From positions 3,782,001-3,846,000 of the forward strand of contig NZ_CP136865.1 of assembly GCF_045689245.1 (NCBI RefSeq): a stretch of 64,000 nucleotides of DNA, read 5' to 3'. Made by a program: the position numbers and the translations under genes. The notes under the pieces were generated by a model, which had not been told where the DNA came from, did not search any database, and was given only the letters and a program-made list of their open reading frames with translations. The stretch comes from Congregibacter brevis (GTDB taxonomy: Bacteria; Pseudomonadota; Gammaproteobacteria; Pseudomonadales; Halieaceae). This document shows, piece by piece, positions 35,380 through 44,144 of this stretch (within the stretch, counting starts at the first letter, position 1; each line of letters opens with the position of its first letter).

Positions 35380-36618
35380 ATGGATAACCGCCAACAAAGC
35401 AACGGAGTAATTCGCAGTCTTTTTTGGTCGGCAGGCGTGGTACTTGCCGGTTTTTTCGTGCTCACCGTCGTTCTTGTCCTCATTAACCGTGCTAGCACGA
35501 TCAAAGACGACGCAAGCTCACCTCAGAGCTCAATCGTCCTTTCAGGGTCTTCATTCAGGCCCGTGCAAGTCGGTGACGGAAGCCCAGTGGGCGAGAGTTA
35601 CGAAATCCGGCAGGCATATCGTGGACAATCGATTGTCACCACGGACCTGAACGTAAGCGCCTCCGCCTATTCTGCTGTGGAGGCTAAACTCTCGGGAGTA
35701 CAGAATAATCAGACCGTTATGTTGTATTGGCGCTCCTCCAACGACCTCCAAAGGCTAGCCTTTACACCCCTCTCCCGCTCTTCAAAGGACACTTTCACCC
35801 TCAACATGGACGAGCTAAGCGCATGGTCGGGGAATATCAGTGAGCTTGCCATTGGCCTAACAGGGGCCATTAAAAGTCCAGTTCTGCTGCAACGGGTACG
35901 CCTCGGAGCATCATCCGTATTCCAAGTTTTTGGTGCCACGATGCAAGACTGGTTAAAGACCAGAAAATGGTCTCCCGTGTCGATTAACATTCTGTACGGC
36001 AGTGATACTTATACATCACCAGCGCTCTTTTTCGGCCTGTTGTTGTTTGCGAGCGTTACGATTGCGCGCGTTATACACAGTCGTACAAGCCTAGGATCTC
36101 CCTTTAATCTCAGATCGGTAACGTTTGGCTGCGTTGCCATTTGTTGCCTAGCGCTCGATGGTCTCTGGCTCAATAGGGCTGTCCCACAATCTTTCGATAC
36201 AGTCCAAACTCTTGCTGGAAATACGCTAAGGGAGAAGAAGCTTCAAGATTTCGACAGTGAAATTTTCAAGCTGATCAATACGGGCAAAATCTACTACATG
36301 CCGGACACGCCCCAAAACGTCTTGATACTCAGCGCAGAAGCGCCGCAGGCATTACTTAGCAGAGCGTTTTATCACTTTCTGCCTGATCACACGCCTCTAA
36401 AGCCGGTGAGCTCCGTAACCAATGCTGAGTACCGATCGCTCATTGAGGATGCAGATTTTCTCTTTGTGATGCACACAGGACTAGACCGGGATGGAAGCCC
36501 TCAAGCCGCGCTTCAAAAGCTCGGATTGGCTCCTAGCAATCGCGAAAAACTATTGGTAGCGGGAGTTGCTGGTGCTCTGTACCGCCTGGACAACCCAAAG
36601 GGCACGTCAAGCAGATGA
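35380..36618 (+). CDS. Membrane protein of unknown function in polysaccharide island
   Basis: 412 residues from the ATG at 35380; the frame is open to 35359. One membrane segment at about residues 12-36 leads a beta-rich periplasmic domain (about 40-190, with DLQRLAFTPLSR and ELAIGLTGAIKSPVLL). Two more segments lie around 210-260 (SPALFFGLLLFASVTIARVI and a second). A soluble C-terminal domain follows, with VLILSAEAPQALLSRAFYHF and DADFLFVMHTGLDRDG. No family is recognised. It lies 27 bases after the GT-like gene and overlaps the next gene by four bases, so all three probably act together. Confidence 0.6.
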   Translation: MDNRQQSNGVIRSLFWSAGVVLAGFFVLTVVLVLINRASTIKDDASSPQSSIVLSGSSFRPVQVGDGSPVGESYEIRQAYRGQSIVTTDLNVSASAYSAVEAKLSGVQNNQTVMLYWRSSNDLQRLAFTPLSRSSKDTFTLNMDELSAWSGNISELAIGLTGAIKSPVLLQRVRLGASSVFQVFGATMQDWLKTRKWSPVSINILYGSDTYTSPALFFGLLLFASVTIARVIHSRTSLGSPFNLRSVTFGCVAICCLALDGLWLNRAVPQSFDTVQTLAGNTLREKKLQDFDSEIFKLINTGKIYYMPDTPQNVLILSAEAPQALLSRAFYHFLPDHTPLKPVSSVTNAEYRSLIEDADFLFVMHTGLDRDGSPQAALQKLGLAPSNREKLLVAGVAGALYRLDNPKGTSSR

Positions 36619-37982
36619 TTTTCTCACTGGCTCTTGCCACGGCGATACTAACCCCCATCATCGTGGGCTCCTCAATAGTCGCAGCTATGGCAGGCTCCTC
36701 TAAGCATTGGGCAACTGTTCTAGGCCAAGGGTTTCTTTTTGGGTTTTGCTTATGCGCACTTCTACTGCTACTCGGTACTGTAGCCCTTGGTAACTTCAAT
36801 ACCCCATTGGTGTACGGCGTAATGTTGGTTCTTGGTGCGCTGAGTACCTATGTCGTCTTAAGACGCCAGCAGCGAAGGTTCAGCGATGCTAATACTCCGT
36901 CCGCTACGTTTGTAGGCTCCCAAGAAGGAAGCTTGGGGACTTGGATACTCTGCGCTCTCTTCGTAGGTTTAAGCATTGTCCATATTACCCTTGCCTCAAT
37001 AGACGCTGCGCTGCGACCCGTCTTTCCCTGGGATGCCTGGAACTCTTGGTTCCCAATGACGCTCCAGTACTATCAGGCCGATACGCTTTCAGCACCAGTT
37101 GACACAATGAAGGGGCAGGCTCACTTACCCACAATTAACCTGATAGAAATCTGGATTCTTAAAGCCACCGGCCCGGCCTCGTTAGCCTTTCAAATACTGT
37201 GGCCAGCCGCATTGACCGCTCTATGGCTGGTGGTTTTTGGCTTTATGCGAGAATCATGCTGCTCTTTGGCTCTTAGCGCTTTCGCCGCATATGTCGTTGT
37301 GAGCATGCCGCTTGTAAGCACACATGCTGCGCTCGCAGGATATGCCGGTCTTTGGCTGAGTCTCGCTACGACAATCGCGTTTTTTGAAGTGAGTCGACTG
37401 CTTGCATCTGGCTCAGGGCGATGGAGCGCCTTCCTTGCGGTAGTGGTCGCTATGGTCCTAAAAACCTCGGGGATCGTAGTCGCTTTCTCCTGCTTTGCCG
37501 CGTTTTTGATTTTCTACCCCTGGAATGCGCGCAGCATATCGACAAGAAAGCTAGCAGGGGGGGCTGCCGTAATCGTGGGTCTGGCGGTGGTCTCCGTGCT
37601 CGTTGACATCTCCTACATCACTGCCATCACATCAAGACTGTCCCGCGATGCTGCTTGGTTAGGAACAGCCAATTTCAATCAAGTAAGTTTGGCGTTATCT
37701 GCGATAGCTAACAGCGTCTTTATCTCAATAAATTGGGGGATCGCCCCTGCGATTGTTGTTGCTGCTATCGCTTGGGGTATCGGGCGGGAGAAGCACCCGG
37801 CATCCAGTATCATCCTTGCCCAGAGCTTAATCTATCTCAGCGTTAGCGCTTTTTACTTTGCCGTGGTCGTCACACCAACAGGAATCAACCAAACCGGTTT
37901 TTCACGAGCCGCTATTGCCGCGTTCCCCGCACTATTGGCTGCTGGGTTGCTGCAATTTAACAGGCCCGCTAAACAGCTTTGA
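36615..37982 (+). CDS. Polytopic membrane protein, possible GT-C glycosyltransferase or polymerase
   Basis: 455 residues with about 11-12 hydrophobic segments across the length. A large loop at about residues 130-175 contains RPVFPWDAWNSWFPMTLQYYQ and KGQAHLPTINLIEIWILK, an arrangement of aromatic and acidic residues seen in GT-C membrane glycosyltransferases that use polyprenyl-phosphate sugars. The island lacks an obvious Wzy polymerase, so that is an alternative role. Its ATG overlaps the previous stop (ATGA). Function is inferred from topology and context only. Confidence 0.6.
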   Translation: MIFSLALATAILTPIIVGSSIVAAMAGSSKHWATVLGQGFLFGFCLCALLLLLGTVALGNFNTPLVYGVMLVLGALSTYVVLRRQQRRFSDANTPSATFVGSQEGSLGTWILCALFVGLSIVHITLASIDAALRPVFPWDAWNSWFPMTLQYYQADTLSAPVDTMKGQAHLPTINLIEIWILKATGPASLAFQILWPAALTALWLVVFGFMRESCCSLALSAFAAYVVVSMPLVSTHAALAGYAGLWLSLATTIAFFEVSRLLASGSGRWSAFLAVVVAMVLKTSGIVVAFSCFAAFLIFYPWNARSISTRKLAGGAAVIVGLAVVSVLVDISYITAITSRLSRDAAWLGTANFNQVSLALSAIANSVFISINWGIAPAIVVAAIAWGIGREKHPASSIILAQSLIYLSVSAFYFAVVVTPTGINQTGFSRAAIAAFPALLAAGLLQFNRPAKQL

Positions 37983-38035
37983 TCTGTACCCTTGGCTATG
38001 GCGTCGGTGTTCTCGTCATCGCTACGGCTCGTTCG

Positions 38036-38785
38036 TTAGAACTCCTCAAGTGCTTCGCTTTTTAGCAAAGCTTGGAGTAACGCTGACGGAAAACGCACTA
38101 TGAAGGGAAGCAGGCTTTGATAGCGCCCAAGCCTAGATGGATCTTGGAGCAAACGATAGGGAGTCTCCAGGCCCGCATTGTGAATCCATAGTGGAGCCCT
38201 ACTTTTTTGGCCTGCCAATATATCCAAGGCGCCGCCACAGGGGACTACAAAACCCGGAAAACCCGCAGAGCGAGCCTGAAAGGCTAGTAACTCTTGCCGA
38301 GGAGAACCTAGGGCGAGGAGAACAACATCGGCCTTCTGAGTTGTAATAATCTGTAGTAGCTCTTCATCGCTCTTGTACCCATCTATCGCAAAACTGACCG
38401 CAATGTCCGGAAAACGAGACTTAACATTGTTTTGCGCACGCAGCACATTTTCGGCGCTCGCGCCAAGAAGGCCCACGTTCAAAGAAAAGCGTTCGGCAAC
38501 TTGCAGTGCCCGGACGGGCATATCAATCGTGTCTGCATTTGTATGCCCTGCGAGTCTCGCCAGAAGAGCTAAGGGCTTACCGTCCAAATAGGGGAAATCT
38601 GCTCTTGCCAACGCTCGATTGAGCTCGGGAATCCTGCGATTCGCGAGAACTTTTTCCGCATTAATCGCTACAGAAAAGCCGCCAGATTCAAAAAGCTCTG
38701 CCAACGCAGCATCTGATAACTCATCAGCCTGACTTTGCAGGTACACGCTCGCCCCCAAAATTTGACTAATGTTTGGCTTAAACAA
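38036..38785 (-). CDS. WecG/TagA/CpsF-family glycosyltransferase
   Basis: A 249-residue member of the WecG/TagA family (GT26). Landmarks are SVAINAEKVLANRR, PYLDGKPLALLARLAG, RALQVAERFSLNVGLLGASAENVLRAQ, DVVLLALGSPRQELLAF and VVPCGGALDILAGQKSRAPLWIHNAGLETPYRLLQDPSRLGRY. The family transfers ManNAc, ManNAcA or glucose onto undecaprenyl-diphospho-GlcNAc, which fits the WecA-like enzyme and the ManNAc-type sugar genes in this island. Translation appears to start at a TTG at 38785 with GGGAG 9 bases upstream. The sugar specificity is inferred. Confidence 0.88.
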   Translation of the reverse strand: MFKPNISQILGASVYLQSQADELSDAALAELFESGGFSVAINAEKVLANRRIPELNRALARADFPYLDGKPLALLARLAGHTNADTIDMPVRALQVAERFSLNVGLLGASAENVLRAQNNVKSRFPDIAVSFAIDGYKSDEELLQIITTQKADVVLLALGSPRQELLAFQARSAGFPGFVVPCGGALDILAGQKSRAPLWIHNAGLETPYRLLQDPSRLGRYQSLLPFIVRFPSALLQALLKSEALEEF

Positions 38786-38788
38786 TGA

Positions 38789-38932
38789 TCATTTCTCCCG
38801 GCTAGACACAGCTTGCGAGGTGGCTTGTTGAGAAAATCTATTAACGGCGTCTTCCGACCGCACAGTCGCGTAGTTTCCTCTTAGGCCTTCAATAATATCG
38901 GCGCCATCTGAAGATAGCCCGTCCCAAAACAC
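38789..38932 (-). CDS. Possible small protein or gene remnant upstream of the WecG-like gene
   Basis: A 47-codon frame opening at a GTG at 38932 (stop codon 21 bases further upstream) and ending with TGA three bases before the WecG start, in the same frame. The translation starts VFWDGLSSDGADIIEGLRGN and ends TSQAVSSREK, with protein-like composition. No similarity is recognised and no strong ribosome site precedes the GTG. It could be a small co-transcribed protein, a remnant of a longer gene, or chance. Confidence 0.3.
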   Translation of the reverse strand: MFWDGLSSDGADIIEGLRGNYATVRSEDAVNRFSQQATSQAVSSREK

Positions 38933-39103
38933 AATCAGGGTATCTTATACTGCACGCCTTACTGAATATTGCGTGGCATCATCGGATCGCTGAGTTTCAC
39001 TTTGCTAACACTGCGTCGTTGCAGCTTCTCAGTCGGTGACTATACCTAGTCAGAGTCGCAACCCTTAACTTTTGCACTCAGGTGCACGGCCGGATTCAAA
39101 AAC
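38933..39103. other. Divergent intergenic region (remainder of 318-base gap)
   Basis: The whole gap between the WecG-like and GT4 genes is 318 bases; the first 148 are covered by the small reading frame. In the remainder I see a weak possible forward promoter: TTGCAG (39021-39026), a 16-base spacer, then TATACC (39043-39048). No hairpin, repeat or RNA gene is evident. Confidence 0.35.
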
Positions 39104-40231
39104 ATGAGAATCGCCATATTTGTCATGAACACCTATGTGAACGATTCCAGGGTCATCAAACAAGCTGAATCTCTGGCCACGCGATACCTTGTCGATGTGT
39201 TCTGTCTCAACGATGGACGATTTCCTACACAGGAAAACCCATCTCAAAACGTGAGGCTACTGCGGAACGTTTCTTACTCACAACACGCAACCCCGATCGT
39301 CAAGAAGCTACGCCAAGGATTAGCTTACTTAAAATACATTACGAGCTCACTGAGCGCTCTGCGTAAGTACGATGTCGCTCACTGTAATGATCTAGAAACT
39401 CTACCCATCGGCGTCGCAGGAAAGCTCCTCAACCGCAAGCTCAAGGTAGTTTACGACGCCCATGAATATGAGACCGAGACTTTGTGGATGCAAAATCCCC
39501 TCAAAAAATTTCTCGCTCGAGCCTTGGAAAAATCACTTATTGGATTTGCAGATGACGTTTGCGTTGTGAGTAACGGCATCGCAGACGAATACGTTCGACT
39601 TTACGGGATCGCAAAGCCAAAGCTCGTGCTGAATACACCCAAGCTATCATCAATGCAGAAGACAAATCTTTTCCGCGAAAAATTCAACATACCCAACAAC
39701 GCGACACTGTTTCTCTATCAGGGGGGATTAACAAACGGCCGTGGGATCGAAATCCTATTGGAGTCTTTCGCTCGCCTCAATAGTTCAGATAGCGTCATCG
39801 TGTTCATGGGCTATGGCCCCCTTGAAGGCAAGATAAGGCAGTTCGTCAAAGGCTATGCAAACATATACTTTCATGAAGCCGTCAGTCCTGATGCGCTGCT
39901 GCCCTACACAGGATCCGCAGACTTCGGTATATCGTTCACGGAAGACTCATGCCTTAATCACACATTTTGTCTACCCAATAAGTTTTTTGAATACATCATG
40001 GCGGGCGTCCCCGTAATTTGCTCAAATCTAGTTGAGATGAGGCAGATGATTTCGATTCACCGGTGCGGCTTGGTAGCCGACACAAACGATGCTGAAGGAT
40101 TTCTGGATTGCATCAAACGGGCGTCGACAACCGATAACGAAGAGCTTGTTCTGAACGCAATGCGAGCACGCCAATCCCTAAACTGGGAAGCACAAGAAAA
40201 GGTGCTGTTCAAAATGTATCAGGGGCTATAA
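39104..40231 (+). CDS. Glycosyltransferase family 4-like protein
   Basis: A 375-residue GT-B glycosyltransferase. The N-terminal domain begins MRIAIFVMNTYVNDSRVIKQAESL and contains VAHCNDLETLPIG and VVYDAHEYETE. The C-terminal donor-binding domain has LFLYQGGLTNGRGIEILLESF, VFMGYGPLEGKI and PNKFFEYIMAGVPVICSN, which holds the E-x7-E-like motif. It probably adds a sugar from a nucleotide donor to the lipid-linked glycan on the cytosolic face. The base composition looks more A/T-rich than the housekeeping genes. It stands alone on the forward strand and ends at a strong bidirectional hairpin. Confidence 0.85.
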   Translation: MRIAIFVMNTYVNDSRVIKQAESLATRYLVDVFCLNDGRFPTQENPSQNVRLLRNVSYSQHATPIVKKLRQGLAYLKYITSSLSALRKYDVAHCNDLETLPIGVAGKLLNRKLKVVYDAHEYETETLWMQNPLKKFLARALEKSLIGFADDVCVVSNGIADEYVRLYGIAKPKLVLNTPKLSSMQKTNLFREKFNIPNNATLFLYQGGLTNGRGIEILLESFARLNSSDSVIVFMGYGPLEGKIRQFVKGYANIYFHEAVSPDALLPYTGSADFGISFTEDSCLNHTFCLPNKFFEYIMAGVPVICSNLVEMRQMISIHRCGLVADTNDAEGFLDCIKRASTTDNEELVLNAMRARQSLNWEAQEKVLFKMYQGL

Positions 40232-40258
40232 GGACCATCATGCGTTCATTGATAAAGA

Positions 40259-40290
40259 AAGCTGGCTGCTGCATGAAACGCAGCCAGCTT
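40259..40290. terminator. Strong bidirectional terminator hairpin
   Basis: A perfect 11-bp inverted repeat, AAGCTGGCTGC (40259-40269) and GCAGCCAGCTT (40280-40290), with a 10-base loop, lies between convergent genes. On the reverse strand it is followed by TTCTTTATC, a usable T-rich tail. An outer 7-bp pair, CATTGAT (40247-40253) and ATCAATG (40307-40313), could extend the structure. Confidence 0.75.
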
Positions 40291-40374
40291 CTACAAAGCT
40301 ACTGCAATCAATGTTTTTTCTGGAATCAGCAAGAGGACTTTTGTGAGTTTCTAACATAGCTATAGCTATGAGAC

Positions 40375-41793
40375 TCAAGCAACAAGCTTTGTGTAAAACG
40401 AGAGATCATCTGCGCTCGTCAAATGGGAGTTGTGCCACAACAACACAAAGTTGCCACTCATCAATTCACAGGCTTCCTTTAAGCCGAGCATGACCTCTAA
40501 AGCCTCATCCGTGTATCCAAGACCCATGTAATTCCTGGAAATGACGGAACATTCCATAACAATCAGAGGGCGCTCCCTTAACGACAAAGCTCGCCTTGAT
40601 TTCATATCGAACAATGAAAACTCTCGACATGTCCCGCAGCGAAATCCTGGCCGATCGGCAAAACCTAAGGTACTGTCGTAGGACATCCCATTTTTCTCAA
40701 GCAATATGGGCGTGACTCTCTCGTTCCAGCGAAGGTAGTGCTGGCGTCCCCCAAGCGTAAGGGAAGGCATACCTGCTAGCTCGAGTTCGCCTCTAAGAAC
40801 ATCAAACGAGCTTGCCATCGCGTCTTCATTATCACAGGTGCCGTAGCCCGGATGTATGCCCACTTCGTGACCGCGCTCCTTAATCTCGCTCAACAATGCC
40901 CGCATACCAGGATGCCTGAGGTTGGTAGCTTGATCATACTTAGAATGAGAAACTTCTGGGATTACATTGAACGCCACGGACCGACCCGCCCGCTCATTCA
41001 AATCCATGATTTTCGATATTGCATCTCGAAATTTGTCACCGCGGTAATCACGTTTTCGAAAGCGAAGACTGCCGGCGATGCTCTCATAAGCGTCCACAAG
41101 AGATTTCCGTTTCAAGATATCACCGCCAATGCGTCGCATGCTCGTAGCTAGGTCACCCGCATGGCTGAACGGTCGATCCACATCACAGCTTACGATTGTT
41201 TGGCTGACATGTTCTTTTCGCTTTAACTGCGGCCAAATTTCGACAAGAGCGAACCAAAGAACCTCCACATATTCGTCCACGATAGGCCGCATCAAAACAC
41301 CCGCCCGGAGCGCGAATGACAAATCACTAGAAAAACGGGAGTGGGCGTCTCGAACTGATGTTGCAAACTCTTCATACCTTGACAGCATAAAAAATGCCGA
41401 CCCAAAAATATCTATTGGTAAGGCTATACGATTACCAGCGCCTGAGTTGTTGCGACTAAAGCTCCTAGTAGGCTGTGAGCTTCCGTAAATAACAGGGAGT
41501 ATTGGACTAGTAATCGCTATAAGGCTACTAAGTTCTGCTACATCCCAGGAAACGAGAGCATGCACCGGTAGTGACTTGGGATCCAGCCAGAGGTTTGCAT
41601 CAGACTCAAACTGGCCAAAAAAAGAATCCGGCAAGCAAACTTCACCTGAGTGCTCATCGAGGCTGATACAGACATCCTTGCGATCAGATTGAACCAGCCG
41701 ATAATCAAGGCCGAACCAGTCTTTCAAGATAACGTCGCAAACGTACTGGCGCTCTTTGCTAAAACCAGTAGGACTTGTTATTAGCAAATCCAT
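40375..41793 (-). CDS. Polysaccharide deacetylase-family protein
   Basis: A 472-residue protein with an NodB-like carbohydrate esterase domain. The first motif is IVSCDVDRPFSHAG (about residues 200-213, with the Asp pair). A later motif, GHEVGIHPGYGTCDNEDAM, supplies the metal His of this subgroup. Near the end LLWHNSHLTS gives a further His. The N-terminal 190 residues are a separate domain with no recognised family. It is typical of exopolysaccharide loci, where it may remove acetyl groups or simply bind glycan. It is the last gene of the reverse acyl module and ends at the hairpin at 40259. Confidence 0.8.
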   Translation of the reverse strand: MDLLITSPTGFSKERQYVCDVILKDWFGLDYRLVQSDRKDVCISLDEHSGEVCLPDSFFGQFESDANLWLDPKSLPVHALVSWDVAELSSLIAITSPILPVIYGSSQPTRSFSRNNSGAGNRIALPIDIFGSAFFMLSRYEEFATSVRDAHSRFSSDLSFALRAGVLMRPIVDEYVEVLWFALVEIWPQLKRKEHVSQTIVSCDVDRPFSHAGDLATSMRRIGGDILKRKSLVDAYESIAGSLRFRKRDYRGDKFRDAISKIMDLNERAGRSVAFNVIPEVSHSKYDQATNLRHPGMRALLSEIKERGHEVGIHPGYGTCDNEDAMASSFDVLRGELELAGMPSLTLGGRQHYLRWNERVTPILLEKNGMSYDSTLGFADRPGFRCGTCREFSLFDMKSRRALSLRERPLIVMECSVISRNYMGLGYTDEALEVMLGLKEACELMSGNFVLLWHNSHLTSADDLSFYTKLVA

Positions 41794-41885
41794 TGCTAGC
41801 TATCAACCTCTCGCCAACTAAGACACTGGGTGACAAAAAACAGTATGGAAGGACAAGCAAAACGCAGACTAATCATAAAGGGGAT

Positions 41886-42965
41886 TCAGCGCCCCTCCGT
41901 AACTATCGGAGTGAGTGTCCAATCATGTAGCTGGACATCGCGTGATCCACCCCGCTCTGTCACCAGCCTCGGCATGCGGGCTGGAGTTCGCTTTCTGAGA
42001 GGTCGCAGAAGCTTTATAGCTAAGAGCTCATGTTGATCCATAGCTTGAAGCATTGGTACATTCGCAGCATCGGAAGTACTTTGGAAGCCGAAATAAGAAA
42101 CGCCAGAAGATCTCATCGCGTCTAAAAACACTCCTAAAAAAACCTGATAGGCCTCCGTTTCATTTGGCGAAACAGCAATATCCTCTAGCCAAACTCCACG
42201 GGAAGTAACGGACACGATGGCAAAGCCCTCAGCGCCTCGCTCCTTAAATACAAATGCATAATGACGTTTGTAGGGGTTCTGCCAAAAGCGCCACTGCAAG
42301 TCTTCCGCATCTCTACGAGGAGCCACAGAGAAGGAATGTCGAGCATTGCTCCAAAACTGATTGAGGAAGCTGCTGCTTCTGGCCGCCTCTGATGACAAAA
42401 ATCCCGATTTTAGAAGCCCTAATTCAAGCTCATCATTGCCTCCTGGCTCACTCGGTATAGAGGAACGGTAACCCCAGGCCTTAGATCGCAAGAACGCGAC
42501 GGAATCAAAGGAAAATGCCGAACCGGTGGCTATATAGAGTGTTCTCCATTCGACAGGAAACTGGTAACCGGTAGCCAAGCGAGTTCGTATCGCCTCGCTT
42601 GGTCCCATAGTCGCAAACAATGCGTCATAGCGCTTTATATATTCCCGTTGGAATCGAACTTCATATCGAGGGTACAAAACTCTTCCGCGATACGCTGGCA
42701 ACACCATGGTGTTTTCAATCTTGCCAAACAAAAGATCTGTGTCACCACGGGTAAATCGAATTGGCATAACGCCATGATGGCCTATGATCTTACCACCACG
42801 CTCTTCGTCAATAATCAGCCAAATATCTCCCAGGCCGGAAGGTGATAGCAACCACTGCCATTGATACTCTTCTTGGCTTCGTTGGCGGCCCGTTACTTCA
42901 CGGTAAAGAGCGTTAATCTCTTCACCATCTCCGTCAAGATACTGGCGAATAGTAAACTTACCCAT
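41886..42965 (-). CDS. GNAT-fold acyltransferase-like protein
   Basis: A 359-residue protein with two GNAT-like halves. The N-terminal half has IRQYLDGDGEEINALYREVTG, IWLIIDEERGGKIIGHHGVMPIRF and ENTMVLPAYRGRVLYPRYEVRF, the last resembling the acyl-CoA/ACP-binding turn. The C-terminal half has YAFVFKERGAEGFAIVSVT and YQVFLGVFLDAMRSSGVSYF. It probably transfers an acyl group to an amino sugar. An ACP gene lies 20 bases before it and a KAS III gene before that, so an ACP-bound acyl donor is plausible but unproven. Confidence 0.75.
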   Translation of the reverse strand: MGKFTIRQYLDGDGEEINALYREVTGRQRSQEEYQWQWLLSPSGLGDIWLIIDEERGGKIIGHHGVMPIRFTRGDTDLLFGKIENTMVLPAYRGRVLYPRYEVRFQREYIKRYDALFATMGPSEAIRTRLATGYQFPVEWRTLYIATGSAFSFDSVAFLRSKAWGYRSSIPSEPGGNDELELGLLKSGFLSSEAARSSSFLNQFWSNARHSFSVAPRRDAEDLQWRFWQNPYKRHYAFVFKERGAEGFAIVSVTSRGVWLEDIAVSPNETEAYQVFLGVFLDAMRSSGVSYFGFQSTSDAANVPMLQAMDQHELLAIKLLRPLRKRTPARMPRLVTERGGSRDVQLHDWTLTPIVTEGR

Positions 42966-42985
42966 GACTAAGAGTGCGCCGCGTT

Positions 42986-43216
42986 CTATCTCCCTCGATT
43001 TATATATTGGAGTAGGTCATCGAGTGAATTGATAATCTCGAAGTCCTCGTCGGGCACCTGCACCTCGAAAACAACGTCAACCTCAGTCAGTAGATTGAAT
43101 ACGTCTAGGCTATCCATATCAAGTTCTTTAAATGTCTTACCGAAGTCGGATTCACTGACAGTCGCTTCAATACCAGCGTCTTGGAACAAAGCGATAAGTT
43201 CCCCTTTTTCAATCAT
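42986..43216 (-). CDS. Acyl carrier protein
   Basis: 76 residues from the ATG at 43216. The four-helix ACP fold shows the phosphopantetheine site DMDSLD with Ser36, then VFNLLTEVDVVFEVQVPDEDFEIINSLDDLLQYI. It is acidic, as usual. It is distinct from the housekeeping AcpP, which normally lies in the fab cluster. Its start overlaps the end of the KAS III gene, and the GNAT-like gene follows, so it is probably the dedicated carrier for an acyl group used by this island. Confidence 0.9.
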   Translation of the reverse strand: MIEKGELIALFQDAGIEATVSESDFGKTFKELDMDSLDVFNLLTEVDVVFEVQVPDEDFEIINSLDDLLQYINRGR

Positions 43217-44144
43217 AGCTATGCCTCTCAATCAAATTTGTCGCCCAAGAAAGTCCAACGCCAAAGCCTGACACTACGACTCTTTCGATGTTACTCCCGA
43301 GCACGTGTTTTCTTAGCAAAATCGGGATGGACGACGATACGGTATTGCCCGTTAGTTCCATGTCTTTGATGAATCGATTATTCAAATCTCCGAACCTCCG
43401 AGATATCGCGTCCAAAATAGCCGCACTCCCCTGATGGAGACAGAACAAGTCCACATCATCAGGCGTAATCCCTCTCTGCTGCAAAAGTTCGTTAATCTGT
43501 TTGGGCACTCGAGTAGCAGCGAAGTTAAATACTTGGCGTCCGTTCATTACCAAATGGCGCCCTTCATCAACGTGAAGGTTACTCCAACCAGCGCCGTCAG
43601 TAGCCAAAATCGGCGTGCCGTACTTCCACAACCCATCTTTACTAAGCCATGTAGCGGTCGCCGCGTCGCCAAAGAGTAGCGCCGTGTTTCGGTCTTTCGG
43701 ATCGACTATTTTAGAATAAGGATCTGCGGTAACGAGAATCCCGTTGGTCAAGCCGGCTTGCTCCATCAACCCACGAACAATGCTTAACCCGTAAACATAA
43801 CCCGAGCAGCCTAAAGATACATCAAAGGCAGCCACGGCCTGCGATAGTTCTAGTCTCTCGTGAGCCAGTGCCGCAGTATGCGGCAAGCCAAAGCCGTCCG
43901 GGTTTTGAGTGACCACGACAAGTGCATCAATGTTTGCTCTGACCAAAGCAGAGTCCGCCAGCAAACGCTCTACCGCTGCCACCACGAGATCTGAGGTATC
44001 CTCATTATCACTCAATACTCGCAGCTGCCGAGCGCCTATCTTATCGGTTACAAAGCTCGGCTCTTCTCCGAAACGAGCACCAGACACTAGGTTATCGACC
44101 GTAGTGTCGGGCAAATGCACTGCAATATCTCGTATTCCTATCAT
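43209..44144 (-). CDS. 3-oxoacyl-ACP synthase III-family protein
   Basis: A 311-residue FabH-like thiolase-fold enzyme. The catalytic triad is complete: Cys113 in VSLGCSGYVYGL, His237 in FCLHQGSA and Asn267 in ELTGNTVSSS. Other landmarks are LLFGDAATATWL and VVSGFGVGLSWATNLI. It may elongate or load an acyl chain on the neighbouring ACP, or act as an acyltransferase, as some KAS III relatives do. It overlaps the unknown gene upstream by four bases and the ACP gene downstream. Confidence 0.9.
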   Translation of the reverse strand: MIGIRDIAVHLPDTTVDNLVSGARFGEEPSFVTDKIGARQLRVLSDNEDTSDLVVAAVERLLADSALVRANIDALVVVTQNPDGFGLPHTAALAHERLELSQAVAAFDVSLGCSGYVYGLSIVRGLMEQAGLTNGILVTADPYSKIVDPKDRNTALLFGDAATATWLSKDGLWKYGTPILATDGAGWSNLHVDEGRHLVMNGRQVFNFAATRVPKQINELLQQRGITPDDVDLFCLHQGSAAILDAISRRFGDLNNRFIKDMELTGNTVSSSIPILLRKHVLGSNIERVVVSGFGVGLSWATNLIERHSYD

